Positions 54,053-63,363 of a stretch of DNA of 64,000 nucleotides are shown here, piece by piece (the first letter of the stretch is position 1; each line of letters starts with the position of its first letter). A program made the translations under genes and the position numbers. The notes beneath the pieces are model-generated. The model made no database searches and was not told the DNA's origin. It saw only the letters and a list, made by a program, of their open reading frames with translations. The stretch is from Crocinitomix catalasitica ATCC 23190. GTDB taxonomy: Bacteria; Bacteroidota; Bacteroidia; Flavobacteriales_D; Crocinitomicaceae. The stretch covers positions 134,999 to 198,998 of the forward strand of contig NZ_JHXV01000009.1 in NCBI RefSeq assembly GCF_000621625.1. The letters run 5' to 3'.

Positions 54053-54928
54053 ATGAAAACTAAAAATATAGAAATCGTATTACCTCCACGTCCAGCACAT
54101 TATGTTGGTGATGGTTTTAGAGTTCACAATTTTATTCCAAGTGGTTTTAGAGCGGATATGCAAAGAATGGATCCTTTTATTATGCTCGATTACAATTCGA
54201 AATTCGAATTCCCGCCTTCAGAGCAACCAAAGGGCGTTGGCGTTCATCCGCATAGAGGTTTCGAAACAGTAACCATTGCTTATCAGGGAAAGGTGGCGCA
54301 TCACGATAGTGGTGGCGGAGGCGGCGTAATAGGTCAAGGTGACGTTCAATGGATGACAGCCGCTTCGGGTGTTTTACACAAAGAATATCACGAAGAGGAA
54401 TTCAGCAAAAAAGGTGGATTTTTTCAAATGGTCCAATTATGGGTCAATTTACCAGCAAAGGATAAAATGTCGAAACCTAAATACCAAGGTATTGTCAACG
54501 AAGAGATGGGCAAACATGAATTACCGATTAACAGCGGAATAGTTGAAGTGATTGCTGGTGCATACAAAGACACTAAAGGTCCTGCTAGTACTTTCTCTCC
54601 TGTCAACATGATGAACGCTAAATTGAATGCCGGCGGAAAAGCAAATTTCAACTTTCCAAGTCATTATACAACCACTTTATTGGTAGTTGAAGGAAATGTA
54701 AAGGTTAATGGGCAAGAAGTAGCATTGGATCATTTCGTCATCTTTGAAAAAGAAGGAGAATCATTTGAAGTTGAAGCAAGTGAAAATAGCATTGCTTTAA
54801 TATTGAGTGGTGAACCACTAAACGAACCAATTGCGGCTCATGGACCATTTGTAATGAATACACAAGAAGAGATCCAAGAAGCTTTCCAAGATTATAATAT
54901 AGGAAAATTTGGATATCTTGAGGATTAA
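54053..54928 (+). CDS. Pirin family protein
   Basis: A 291-residue bicupin. The N-terminal cupin has the metal-binding motifs HPHRGFETVT, a following HHDSGGGG and the conserved W-M-T-A-A-S-G-V-LHKEYHEEEF with His and Glu ligands. The C-terminal cupin (about 165-285) is metal-free as usual. Bacterial pirins are iron proteins; some have quercetinase activity, others act as regulators, and this cannot be decided here. It sits after a Crp-type regulator and ends in a hairpin terminator. Confidence 0.93.
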   Translation: MKTKNIEIVLPPRPAHYVGDGFRVHNFIPSGFRADMQRMDPFIMLDYNSKFEFPPSEQPKGVGVHPHRGFETVTIAYQGKVAHHDSGGGGGVIGQGDVQWMTAASGVLHKEYHEEEFSKKGGFFQMVQLWVNLPAKDKMSKPKYQGIVNEEMGKHELPINSGIVEVIAGAYKDTKGPASTFSPVNMMNAKLNAGGKANFNFPSHYTTTLLVVEGNVKVNGQEVALDHFVIFEKEGESFEVEASENSIALILSGEPLNEPIAAHGPFVMNTQEEIQEAFQDYNIGKFGYLED

Positions 54929-54939
54929 AGATTATTTTT

Positions 54940-54975
54940 AACTGCAATAGTTAGTACGCTGACTATTGCAGTTTT
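54940..54975 (+). terminator. Terminator after pirin gene
   Basis: AACTGCAATAGT (54940-54951) pairs perfectly with ACTATTGCAGTT (54962-54973), with a 10-nt loop and a short T-tail, 12 bp after the stop codon. Confidence 0.78.
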
Positions 54976-54991
54976 ATCAAAAAAAATAGCG

Positions 54992-55978
54992 ATGTACGTA
55001 AAAAGAAGATACGGTTTTTTAATGACCTTAAGGTGGTCAATTAAGCCACTAATTATAACAGTACTCTATGCTACTGTTATCCAAATTATATTTTATTTCC
55101 TAAAGATTAAATTCTCATTACCATGGCAAGCAGTGAGTGTACTAGGTGTCGCAGTCGCCTTTTATTTAGGTTTTAAGAATAATAGCTCTTATGACAGAAC
55201 ATGGGAAGCGCGTAAAATTTGGGGAGGTATCGTAAATAATAGTAGAACATTTGGCGCCGCTTGCACAACATTTATTCAAGGTGAAAAAACGGATAGCATT
55301 AAGAAAGAATTAATTTATAGACATATCGCTTGGATGACAGCTTTGCGATATCAATTGAGATTGAGCAGAACCTGGGAGCATACAGAACTAAGAGTATCAG
55401 AAAAGTATTTTCCGAATGTTTGTGAAAAATATAGGACCTCCTTAGAAAATGAGCTATCAAAATACATTCCTACTGATGAAGTTCAACTTGTTAATAGTAA
55501 ATCAAATGCTGCTGTGCAAATATTAGCCAAACAGTCACAACGATTACAGGAGCTAAAAGACCAAGGATATTTTGAAGATTTCCGACACATGGAATTCCAC
55601 CATATTATTGAAAATTTATACACAGAACAAGGGAAAGCTGAACGAATAAAAAACTTTCCATTCCCGAGACAGTATGCATCTACAGCAGTCTGGTTAACGA
55701 TGATATTTTCAGCACTAGTTCCTTTTGCGATGTTGAGTATCTTAAATCCAGAAAGTGGCTGGATCTATTGGTTAAGCCCTTTAATTTCCGGCTTGATTGT
55801 ATGGTCATTTGCATTGATGGAAATGATTGGTGACTACTCTGAAAACCCGTTCGAAGGGACATATAATGACGTTCCAATTACTGCTATCGCTATTGGGATT
55901 GAAATAGATTTACGAGAAATGATAGATGACTCAAATATTCCTGAAGCCATCCAACCTGTTAACGGATTTTTAATGTAA
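54992..55978 (+). CDS. Bestrophin family ion channel protein
   Basis: A 328-residue integral membrane protein of the bestrophin/UPF0187 family, which forms pentameric ion channels in the inner membrane. Visible family features are GVAVAFYLGFKNNSSYDRTWEARKIWGGIVNNSR (split: FYLGFKNNSSYDR and WEARKIWGGIVN), the IAWMTALRYQLR segment, and the late IGDYSENPFEGTYNDVPI region. Length is typical. It overlaps the alpha/beta hydrolase gene by TAATG, giving an operon with a methyltransferase. Ion selectivity cannot be read from the sequence. Confidence 0.9.
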   Translation: MYVKRRYGFLMTLRWSIKPLIITVLYATVIQIIFYFLKIKFSLPWQAVSVLGVAVAFYLGFKNNSSYDRTWEARKIWGGIVNNSRTFGAACTTFIQGEKTDSIKKELIYRHIAWMTALRYQLRLSRTWEHTELRVSEKYFPNVCEKYRTSLENELSKYIPTDEVQLVNSKSNAAVQILAKQSQRLQELKDQGYFEDFRHMEFHHIIENLYTEQGKAERIKNFPFPRQYASTAVWLTMIFSALVPFAMLSILNPESGWIYWLSPLISGLIVWSFALMEMIGDYSENPFEGTYNDVPITAIAIGIEIDLREMIDDSNIPEAIQPVNGFLM

Positions 55979-56664
55979 TGAAAAAAGATTTGCTCCTTTT
56001 ACATGGCGCCTTAGGAAGTAAAGTATACTTCCAGCCACTATTGCCACAACTAAATAGTGAATTCAATGTGTATACATTCAACTTTGAAGGACATGGTGGG
56101 ATGTCTTCTAATAAAGACTTTTCAATTGATTTATTTGTAGAAAATACGCGAGATTTTTTAATGACAAATGAATTAAAACAGATCGATATATTTGGTTATA
56201 GTATGGGTGGATATGTCGCCTTAAAACTAGCAAATCAGCACCCCGAATTAGTACATCAGATTATAACATTAGGAACTAAATTTGAATGGACAGTCGAATC
56301 AGCTGCGCAAGAGGTTAAAATGCTCAATCCAGATAAAATTGAATTGAAAGTTCCAGGGTTTGCGGCGCAATTAAAAGAAAGACATGCACCAATTGATTGG
56401 AAAGAGAACATGTTAAAAACTGCCCAGATGATGACAAGAATGGGCAATGGCGCCATAATGTCACCCGCTGAATTCCAAGAAATAAAACAGCACGTCTCAA
56501 TCGGAATTGGTACCAATGATAAAATGGTTAGTATAGCGGAATCTGAACATATAGCCAACCTTCTACCAAATGGTACGTTAAATTGTTTAACGGGATTGCC
56601 ACACCCCATTGATCAAATTGAACCAGAAATAATAGTTGAATACATAGAAAACGAATTAAAATGA
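55978..56664 (+). CDS. Alpha/beta hydrolase
   Basis: A 228-residue hydrolase. The fold opens with LLLHGALGSKVYFQPL (oxyanion HG motif); the nucleophile elbow is GYSMGGYVAL (Ser at about 75); the acid is probably in IGIGTNDKMV and the His in TGLPHPIDQ near the C-terminus. No signal peptide, so cytoplasmic. It is coupled at both ends (TAATG with bestrophin, ATGA with the methyltransferase). Substrate unknown. Confidence 0.9.
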   Translation: MKKDLLLLHGALGSKVYFQPLLPQLNSEFNVYTFNFEGHGGMSSNKDFSIDLFVENTRDFLMTNELKQIDIFGYSMGGYVALKLANQHPELVHQIITLGTKFEWTVESAAQEVKMLNPDKIELKVPGFAAQLKERHAPIDWKENMLKTAQMMTRMGNGAIMSPAEFQEIKQHVSIGIGTNDKMVSIAESEHIANLLPNGTLNCLTGLPHPIDQIEPEIIVEYIENELK

Positions 56665-57464
56665 AAGATTCAAAAGAGGATTACCTTAAAATAAATAAAG
56701 CTGCATGGGATCAGAAAACCGCTGTTCATTACGATTCTGATTTTTATGATGTAAAAAACTTTATTGCAGGACAAACTTCTTTGAATGAGATAGAATTAAA
56801 TTTATTGCCCGATTTAAAAGGGAAGAAAGTACTGCATTTACAATGTCACTTTGGTCAAGACACCATTGCTTTAAGTCGAATGGGCGCAGATGTAACAGGT
56901 GTAGATTTATCAGATGCTGCCATTGCAAAGGCTAATGAGTTAGCGCAAATCACGGAATCTTCTGCCCAATTTATATGTTGTGACATATACGATTTACCCA
57001 ATCATTTAGATGATTCGTTTGATTTGATATTCATGAGTTATGGCACCATTGGATGGTTACCTGACCTAGATCAATGGGCGCAAATCGTAACAAAATTTTT
57101 AAAGCCGACAGGTGAATTTTTATTGGTCGAATTCCACCCGTTTATTTGGATGTATGACGACGATTTTAAAGACATCATTTATAGTTATTTCAACGTCGCA
57201 CCTATTGTTGAAAATGTGACAGGAACGTATACAGATCAAGATGCACCATTGCAAGCCGAAATGATTACCTGGAATCATCCAATTAGTGAAGTGATGAATG
57301 CTTTGCTAAAAGTGAATATTTTCATTCAGTCATTTAACGAATATGATTATTCCCCTTACGATTGTTTAAGACATATGGAGGAATTTGAACCTGGAAAATA
57401 TCGCCTTAAAAACTTTGGTGATAAAATTCCAATGGTTTATGCTCTGCATGGAAGGCAAGAATGA
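56661..57464 (+). CDS. SAM-dependent class I methyltransferase
   Basis: A 267-residue protein with Rossmann-type SAM motifs: VLHLQCHFGQDTIALSR (motif I, E/DxxxGxG variant with CHFGQD), GADVTGVDLSD (motif II acidic residue) and DLIFMSYGTIGWL (motif IV region). The target is not deducible; small molecules are more likely than nucleic acids given no extra domain. It is the last gene of the bestrophin-hydrolase-methyltransferase operon. Confidence 0.88.
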   Translation: MKDSKEDYLKINKAAWDQKTAVHYDSDFYDVKNFIAGQTSLNEIELNLLPDLKGKKVLHLQCHFGQDTIALSRMGADVTGVDLSDAAIAKANELAQITESSAQFICCDIYDLPNHLDDSFDLIFMSYGTIGWLPDLDQWAQIVTKFLKPTGEFLLVEFHPFIWMYDDDFKDIIYSYFNVAPIVENVTGTYTDQDAPLQAEMITWNHPISEVMNALLKVNIFIQSFNEYDYSPYDCLRHMEEFEPGKYRLKNFGDKIPMVYALHGRQE

Positions 57465-57532
57465 AATTTCAACTAATTTAATGAACGATTAAACGCTTTA
57501 ATTGTAGTTAAATCTAGTTTAAAAATTAAGGG

Positions 57533-58927
57533 TTGACAAGAAAAATTTTCATCATATGTATTGTTGCTTTTTCGTATTGCAAAATAGGTAAAGCGCAAGA
57601 AATTATTCATGTATCTGACTGGCAAGATGATTTTACAATTCTAAAACACTTGCCGAGGAATTTGAATCATTTGATTGGTCAATACGACTATTTACAGAGA
57701 TGGGATACACTTCTCAATGTTTATAAATCGTATATACCCGATGGGTTGATCTATACCAATGCAGCCAATCAGACTGTTGAAATTGAAAGAATTGAGACCG
57801 GCTATTTATTCACGGATCATTTTCAAGACGGTTGGGAATCCTTTACTGTGGATAAAATGAATCGTATTTTTTCAAGTCATAATACAGTTGAAAATTGCAA
57901 ATTGACTTACAATAATAAAGGTCAACTAATCCTTTCCTCCAGCACTTTAAAGCATAAACGTAAAACTCAAAATACTGATATCCAATTCGTTTATTCGGCA
58001 GATGGCATCAATATAGAACGACAACATCAAATTTTTCAGCTATTTGCCAATTATGAAAGCACCGATAATGGCCATATTAGAGGTCGACCATTGCTTTTAA
58101 AATCGACTTGGGGTTTACTATATAAATTCAATACTGCAGGTCAATTAATTGCCGCTAAAAGCCAATTCGAACAACAAGTAAATGGCAAAAAAAGTAAAAC
58201 CGTTAATAATACCGTTGCATATACTTTTGCTTGGGATACACATGGGCGCTTGACGACTAAAAATTACGGTAAAAATTCAGATTCTTTAACAACAATTTCA
58301 ACTAATTCCTATGCCAATCGACCTTTTGATTATAGTGCTGAAATAAACGAATTCCCACTCTTAAAAACACCTTCAATTGAACGTTGGCTCAAATCATTCA
58401 ATCCAAAAGAATTATCCATTGTAGAAAGCGAAATAAATGGTTCAAAAGCCTATACAATTATGCACAATCAAAGTCGACCGTTGATTTTATTGAATCCACA
58501 AAAAAATGCACGCCAATATATTTGGCAATATATTGAAGATTCGACTGGAATATACCGCGAAAAATTCGAAATCACTACATTACCAGATTCAAATGACACG
58601 ATTTCTTATGATCCGAATTTTAAACCTTTTCACTTGAGGACAGAAATATCCCAATGTTCAATAACAGAATTATACAGCCAACCAAAAGGCATGATCATAG
58701 CGCAGAGAGCTGAAATTTATCGCCACACTATCATTCCTTTACCAAATGGGTGGCGTCTAGTAAAATATCAGACGGGACGTGATGTCAATGTCAAATTTGC
58801 TATTGGTCATCCTGCACCAATTCGATTGGATGTAATTTTTGATGAATATATCCTACTTGATGAAACGGGAACTATCAAGTATTTTCTTGATTTTAATAAT
58901 TCATATCGTTTTTATTATCAAAAGTAA
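57533..58927 (+). CDS. Hypothetical secreted protein
   Basis: A 464-residue protein whose only start giving a signal peptide is a TTG at 57533, one codon after an in-frame stop; it encodes TRKIFIICIVAFSYCKIGKAQ. The mature part is beta-rich with short repeats such as LTYNNKGQLILSSS and FNTAGQLIAAKSQ, loosely like RHS/YD or DUF4595-like strands, but I cannot assign a family. It ends 11 bp before the convergent histidine kinase gene. No catalytic motif seen. Confidence 0.68.
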   Translation: MTRKIFIICIVAFSYCKIGKAQEIIHVSDWQDDFTILKHLPRNLNHLIGQYDYLQRWDTLLNVYKSYIPDGLIYTNAANQTVEIERIETGYLFTDHFQDGWESFTVDKMNRIFSSHNTVENCKLTYNNKGQLILSSSTLKHKRKTQNTDIQFVYSADGINIERQHQIFQLFANYESTDNGHIRGRPLLLKSTWGLLYKFNTAGQLIAAKSQFEQQVNGKKSKTVNNTVAYTFAWDTHGRLTTKNYGKNSDSLTTISTNSYANRPFDYSAEINEFPLLKTPSIERWLKSFNPKELSIVESEINGSKAYTIMHNQSRPLILLNPQKNARQYIWQYIEDSTGIYREKFEITTLPDSNDTISYDPNFKPFHLRTEISQCSITELYSQPKGMIIAQRAEIYRHTIIPLPNGWRLVKYQTGRDVNVKFAIGHPAPIRLDVIFDEYILLDETGTIKYFLDFNNSYRFYYQK

Positions 58928-58938
58928 TACTATCAAAA

Positions 58939-60534
58939 TCAATGCCCTACATGTTTCTCAATCTTTTTAAATAATTCGTGTTCTGATAAAGGCTTAGATA
59001 GGTAATCGTTAAACCCCGATTCTACCACCCGCTTTCTATCTTCAGCCATGGCATAGGCAGTCAGTGCGATAATTGGCACTGTGGTATTAAATTTCCTTAT
59101 TTTTGCTATTGCTTCAAAGCCTGTCATGATGGGCATATTAATATCCATTAACACCAAATCAATTCGTTCATTTTCTTCCAATAGTTCTACAGCAACTTTT
59201 CCGTTTTTGGCATGTAGAATATTATATTTTAAACGGGTTAAAATAGATTTAAGGTATTTAAAATTTAAAAACTCATCTTCCGCAATTAAAATGGTGATAT
59301 CGTTATTTTCTTTCAAGTTTAAATTTGCTTCTTTTTTCACATCAACAGTTTTTTTGGAAATGCTATACGGAATATTAAAATAAAAAGTGGTGCCTTTCCC
59401 GACTTCCGATTCAACCCTTATTTCCCCCTCTAAAAGATGCACCAAACTCTTGGCAATGGCAAGACCCAATCCATTCCCTTGCTCCGATTTATTTTGTTGA
59501 TTGTCAACACGTATAAATCGATCAAAAATATTCTTTTGATCAGACGATGCAATCCCTATCCCATTATCTTTTACAAAAAAGGCTAATTTCTCGTCATCTA
59601 TAGTATATCCAAACTCAACAACCCCTTTTTTAGTGAATTTTATGGCGTTTTCTAGGAGGTTGGATAGAATTTGTGCCAACCTTGTTCCATCTACAAAAAC
59701 AATACTCTCAGCATCATCCAAACCTTTTATCGTTCGAATTTCAGTGCCGGTATTAATCGGATGAATTACAAACTGGTCTTTTAAATTATCAATTAATGTA
59801 TTTAAGTTTGTATCCTCATAATAAAGCGGAAGCTGTTGTGCTTCTAATTTTGAAATATCTACAATATCTGAAATGATATTGAGCAATCGCTGTCCACCTG
59901 TATCTATATAATCTAAATATTTTTTCTTTTTCTCTTCTGTGATATTCCCCTTCTTTAACAATTGTGCAAATCCTAAAACAGCATTCATTGGTGTACGTAT
60001 TTCATGACTCATATTGGCCAAGAATGCAGACTTTAAACGATCGCTTTCTTCAGCTTTTTCTCTCGCAAGAATAAGCTCTTCTTCAACTTGCTTAAGTGCG
60101 GTAATATCATGAATTACACCAATTAAAAAATGTGTTCCATTATTATCTGTATAACGCGACTTCCTCGTAATAATCGTTTTCGTTTTTCTCTCTGAAATCG
60201 TTAATAATTCCTCCACTAAACTCACAATACCTGTCGATATAACAGCTTGGTCAATCTTTAAAAATTGTTCTCTTTCGGTTGGTGGAACACTTTCTGCTAG
60301 CGTTTTTCCCAATATTAAATCTCTTGGTAAATTAAAAATTTCACAGAAAGCATCGTTCGCTAATACAAGTCTACTACTCGCATCTTTTACAAAAACAGGA
60401 TCGTTTATATTATTGATTAAATCCTCAAGGAATTGATTGTTCCCCGTCAATTTAAGCGTTGACAATTTATTGCGGAGTTTTTCATTTTCCTTTAATAAAT
60501 CTTCATAAGTTGGAATAACATTTTTCATGCTCAT
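58939..60534 (-). CDS. PAS hybrid sensor histidine kinase with receiver domain
   Basis: A 531-residue soluble hybrid kinase without transmembrane segments. Order: short coiled coil (10-30), PAS domain (about 35-150; DPVFVKDASSRLVLANDAF), dimerisation/phosphoacceptor domain with H177 in MSHEIRTPMN, ATPase with N296 (LENAIKF), G1 VKDNGIGI and G2 GNGLGLAI, then a receiver domain (about 413-530) with phospho-Asp D464 in LMDINMP and Lys in LSKPLSEHE. It should sense a cytoplasmic cue and pass phosphate through its own receiver to an unlinked partner. No response regulator is adjacent. Confidence 0.93.
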   Translation of the reverse strand: MSMKNVIPTYEDLLKENEKLRNKLSTLKLTGNNQFLEDLINNINDPVFVKDASSRLVLANDAFCEIFNLPRDLILGKTLAESVPPTEREQFLKIDQAVISTGIVSLVEELLTISERKTKTIITRKSRYTDNNGTHFLIGVIHDITALKQVEEELILAREKAEESDRLKSAFLANMSHEIRTPMNAVLGFAQLLKKGNITEEKKKKYLDYIDTGGQRLLNIISDIVDISKLEAQQLPLYYEDTNLNTLIDNLKDQFVIHPINTGTEIRTIKGLDDAESIVFVDGTRLAQILSNLLENAIKFTKKGVVEFGYTIDDEKLAFFVKDNGIGIASSDQKNIFDRFIRVDNQQNKSEQGNGLGLAIAKSLVHLLEGEIRVESEVGKGTTFYFNIPYSISKKTVDVKKEANLNLKENNDITILIAEDEFLNFKYLKSILTRLKYNILHAKNGKVAVELLEENERIDLVLMDINMPIMTGFEAIAKIRKFNTTVPIIALTAYAMAEDRKRVVESGFNDYLSKPLSEHELFKKIEKHVGH

Positions 60535-60783
60535 CTATTTGCAAACAGTCATGTATGCTTTTGGGGTTCAACAGTTAATTTTACTTAACTCTCAATTAAT
60601 AATTATAAAAAAAACAGTAGCAATTTATTTGTTTTGGTACTTAAATATAGTCAAGAAATATTAAAATCATTGCTTTTTTTCTTGTGCACGCATAAAAAAA
60701 ACATAATTAATCTCTATGTTATATTCCAAATAATCAATTAGTAATTAGAATCAGATGATATGCTATCAACAAAATTCTTTGAA

Positions 60784-61449
60784 TTATTCTAAACTTTTCT
60801 TCAAATAATACCAGCCGTTCCACCTACAAGAATCATCTGATACAAATACAACATGGTCTTTATATTTCAATAAATACTCATCTACAGTAGTACATCCCCC
60901 ACCTTTTATATAATTTAACTCGAGCTCAAAATGCCTAATTTCTTCAATCAATTCAGGATCTAATAACATTTTTTTATCTGCATATTTTAGATAATACCCA
61001 TCATCTTTTCTTTCAATTAAAACGTTTTCTTCCGAGTTGTGAAAACAACCGCTTGAAATAATCTTAATTGAATAATGCTCCCCAGACACTAACCTATCAA
61101 TAAATGGAATATATGTTTCATTCTCATAATCGAGATAATCTAAACACAAATCAATCCTATATTTTTTCTTTTCTATAAGCTCAATATTGATCGACTCCGT
61201 TTTATCAAAAAAAGATTTATAAACAACTGTATAAGAGCCATATGCCAAAAATTTAAACACTTGTATTCGTTCATGTTTTGGTGTTACAGTTTTTATTAAT
61301 GTTCCGTTTCTATACAATTTAAATTCAGCTAAATATTCATAGCGATCCTTAGCTCGGCAATCCTTTATATTAACAATAAGTGTACTTTGCCCATAACTCA
61401 TTCCTCCATACGTGAGAAATAGTATAAGCGCAATTATTCTGTAATACAT
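60784..61449 (-). CDS. Hypothetical secreted protein
   Basis: A 221-residue protein with a signal peptide (IIALILFLTYGGMSYG, then Q). The first mature part (STLIVNIKDCRAKDRYEYLA to SYTVVYKSF) looks like a small beta-sandwich as in carboxypeptidase-regulatory domains; the second half is charged and ends with a Cys-containing segment (SDDSCRWNGWYYLKKSLE). I recognise no family. It is flanked by about 250 bp and 190 bp without genes. Confidence 0.68.
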   Translation of the reverse strand: MYYRIIALILFLTYGGMSYGQSTLIVNIKDCRAKDRYEYLAEFKLYRNGTLIKTVTPKHERIQVFKFLAYGSYTVVYKSFFDKTESINIELIEKKKYRIDLCLDYLDYENETYIPFIDRLVSGEHYSIKIISSGCFHNSEENVLIERKDDGYYLKYADKKMLLDPELIEEIRHFELELNYIKGGGCTTVDEYLLKYKDHVVFVSDDSCRWNGWYYLKKSLE

Positions 61450-61640
61450 GTGATTCGTTTTTCTATAAATATCATAAGGCCTAGCTAAAAAAAGTTTAAA
61501 TCAATTCTTTTTCAAGATACTAAACTAAGCATACATTGCGCTAATAAATGTTAAATTTCGCATATTCAATTCATCAACCTTTTTAAGTTGCAACTTTTTG
61601 AAAGTTTTACCCTCCCCATACGTCTTCCTATCTTATAAGT

Positions 61641-62480
61641 ATGGCAGCACAAGAAATTATTAATCATTCCTATCAAGATATTTTTACTTTAAGTTTAATT
61701 CAATTCGACAAAGCTTGCGTATTCAGCAAGCCCGAACAGGTTGAGAAGTACAGTATTTATTGGATTAAAAAAGGAAAAGGCGTTTATAATGTCGATTTTA
61801 AAAGCTACGATTTTCACGACAATATCTTGCTTTTTTTGTCACCAGGCCAAGTCTTTTCTGTTGAAACGGAGGCGATTGAAGAAGCCTATTCCCTCAGCTT
61901 TGTTAAAGATTTTTATTGCATCCAAACGCACGACAAGGAAGTGGCCTGTAACGGCATTCTATTCAATAATATATACGACACCCCATTTGTTCAACCGAAT
62001 GAAAGCGATGCTGCCAAACTCAATTTTATTTTAGAAAGCTTAATCGATGAATTTAAAACAGATGCTGCAGCGCAGTATGACATGCTCCAAGCCTATTTAA
62101 AACAATTCATCATTCAAGCAGTTCGTGTAAAAAAGGATAATTATATCATTAAAGATGATGTTGAAACCAAACTCTTTAAAGCATTTAGTGTGCTGGTTGA
62201 GGAAAATTATAGAACATTACATTCCGTTACCGACTATGCCGAGAAACTAGGTATTTCACCTAAATCATTGGCCAAACATTTCAGTAAAGCAGGCACCCAA
62301 ACACCAAGCGATTTTATTAAGAACCGCATCATTCTAGAAGCCAAACGTCAACTCATTTATACCGACCAAGCCGTAAAACACATCGCATACGATCTCGGAT
62401 TTAATGATTCCGCCTACTTCACCCGCTTTTTCACCAAAGCCACAGCCAAGTTACCCATTCAATTCAAAAAAGACTATTAA
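61641..62480 (+). CDS. AraC family transcriptional regulator
   Basis: A 279-residue regulator with an N-terminal cupin-like sensing domain (about 20-130; YSIYWIKKGKGVYNVDFKS, LFLSPGQVF) and a C-terminal double HTH (about 180-279; HSVTDYAEKLGISPKSLAKHF and VKHIAYDLGFNDSAYFTRFF). It lies 290 bp upstream of a peroxidase-like gene pair and may regulate it. The inducer is unknown. Confidence 0.92.
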   Translation: MAAQEIINHSYQDIFTLSLIQFDKACVFSKPEQVEKYSIYWIKKGKGVYNVDFKSYDFHDNILLFLSPGQVFSVETEAIEEAYSLSFVKDFYCIQTHDKEVACNGILFNNIYDTPFVQPNESDAAKLNFILESLIDEFKTDAAAQYDMLQAYLKQFIIQAVRVKKDNYIIKDDVETKLFKAFSVLVEENYRTLHSVTDYAEKLGISPKSLAKHFSKAGTQTPSDFIKNRIILEAKRQLIYTDQAVKHIAYDLGFNDSAYFTRFFTKATAKLPIQFKKDY

Positions 62481-62525
62481 TCTCAATTCTGTTATTTATC
62501 AGAATAGCTTAGGGTATCATATTTA

Positions 62526-62610
62526 GGGCGTGCCATAAAGGCCAGGCTTTTCGTTGTATCTTTTTTTTCCTGATCTGTCAAAAAAAGGATGTCACTGCAA
62601 TCCTTCACGC
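62526..62610. repeat. Structured intergenic repeat element (GGGCGTG...CACGC)
   Basis: An 85-bp element opens with GGGCGTGCC (62526-62534) and ends with CACGC (62606-62610). Inside, ATCTTTTTTTT (62558-62568) pairs with AAAAAAAGGAT (62580-62590) and GGAT/ATCC arms form a smaller hairpin at 62587-62603. It resembles, from memory, a dispersed repeat seen in many Flavobacteriia genomes (GGGCGTG..., ATCTTTTT..., AAAAAGGAT..., CCTCACGC). Only one copy is visible in this window. Confidence 0.55.
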
Positions 62611-62771
62611 AAAAAAACAACCTCAAAACATCTAAAAACTGCTATAAATAAAGCTTGTCCAACCTTAAGGAACCTTTGTCCATTTTTTATGGGGCATAAG
62701 TGTTGCACCTTTGTACTGTCATAATTAATAACAAAAAATCACCTGCTAAGTCAGGTATAAAAACAAAACAT

Positions 62772-63329
62772 ATGAAAACTAGAATCGAAACATTAAACCC
62801 AGAAACAACAACAGGAAAATCAAAAGAATTATTCGATGTTGTGCAAGGCAAATTCGGATTTGTGCCCAACCTTGTAAAAGTATTTGGCAACTCTCCCACT
62901 ACATTACAAGCCTATTTAAAACTAAGTGAATTGACTGCAAGCGGTAACTTTAAAGGAAAATTTGTAGAACAATTAGCACTTGCCATTGCAGAAGAGAATG
63001 ATTGTAACTATTGTTTGTCAGCACATACTGCGGTTGGAAAAATGAATGGCTTATCAGAAGCAGAAACAGAACAAAACAGACAAGGAATTGCAGCTGATGA
63101 AAAAACACAAGCTGCTTTACAATTTGCTCAATCGGTAACAAAAAACAGAGGTAAAGTAAGTTCTGAAGAAATTGCCCAAATAAAAGATGCCGGTTATAAC
63201 GACAGCGACATTTTAGAAATTGTATTAAACGTTGTTTCTAATACACTCACCAACTATGTCAATCATATAGCAGAAACGGAAGTTGATTTTCCAAGTGTCG
63301 AAGCCGGCAAATTTTCAGTAACAGCATAA
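62772..63329 (+). CDS. Carboxymuconolactone decarboxylase / AhpD-like family protein
   Basis: 185 residues from the ATG at 62772; an in-frame TTG at 62700 lies upstream of a near-consensus -7 box (CACCTTTG, 62706-62713) and is rejected. The all-helical fold has the redox motif DCNYCLSAHTAVG (C-x2-C-x3-H), shared by AhpD-type alkylhydroperoxidase partners. It probably acts in peroxide or quinone-type redox chemistry rather than as a real decarboxylase. It is 34 bp upstream of a cupredoxin-like gene, likely in one operon, downstream of an AraC regulator. Confidence 0.88.
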   Translation: MKTRIETLNPETTTGKSKELFDVVQGKFGFVPNLVKVFGNSPTTLQAYLKLSELTASGNFKGKFVEQLALAIAEENDCNYCLSAHTAVGKMNGLSEAETEQNRQGIAADEKTQAALQFAQSVTKNRGKVSSEEIAQIKDAGYNDSDILEIVLNVVSNTLTNYVNHIAETEVDFPSVEAGKFSVTA

Positions 63330-63363
63330 TTAATAAATAACCATCAACTAAAAAAACAGAAAA

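Noticed and set aside
56256-56609. 117-codon minus-strand frame
   Set aside because: Complementary to the catalytic part of the alpha/beta hydrolase; no independent support.
62580-62605. Minus-strand terminator (hairpin with T-run)
   Set aside because: No minus-strand gene ends here; the hairpin is better explained as part of the repeat element.
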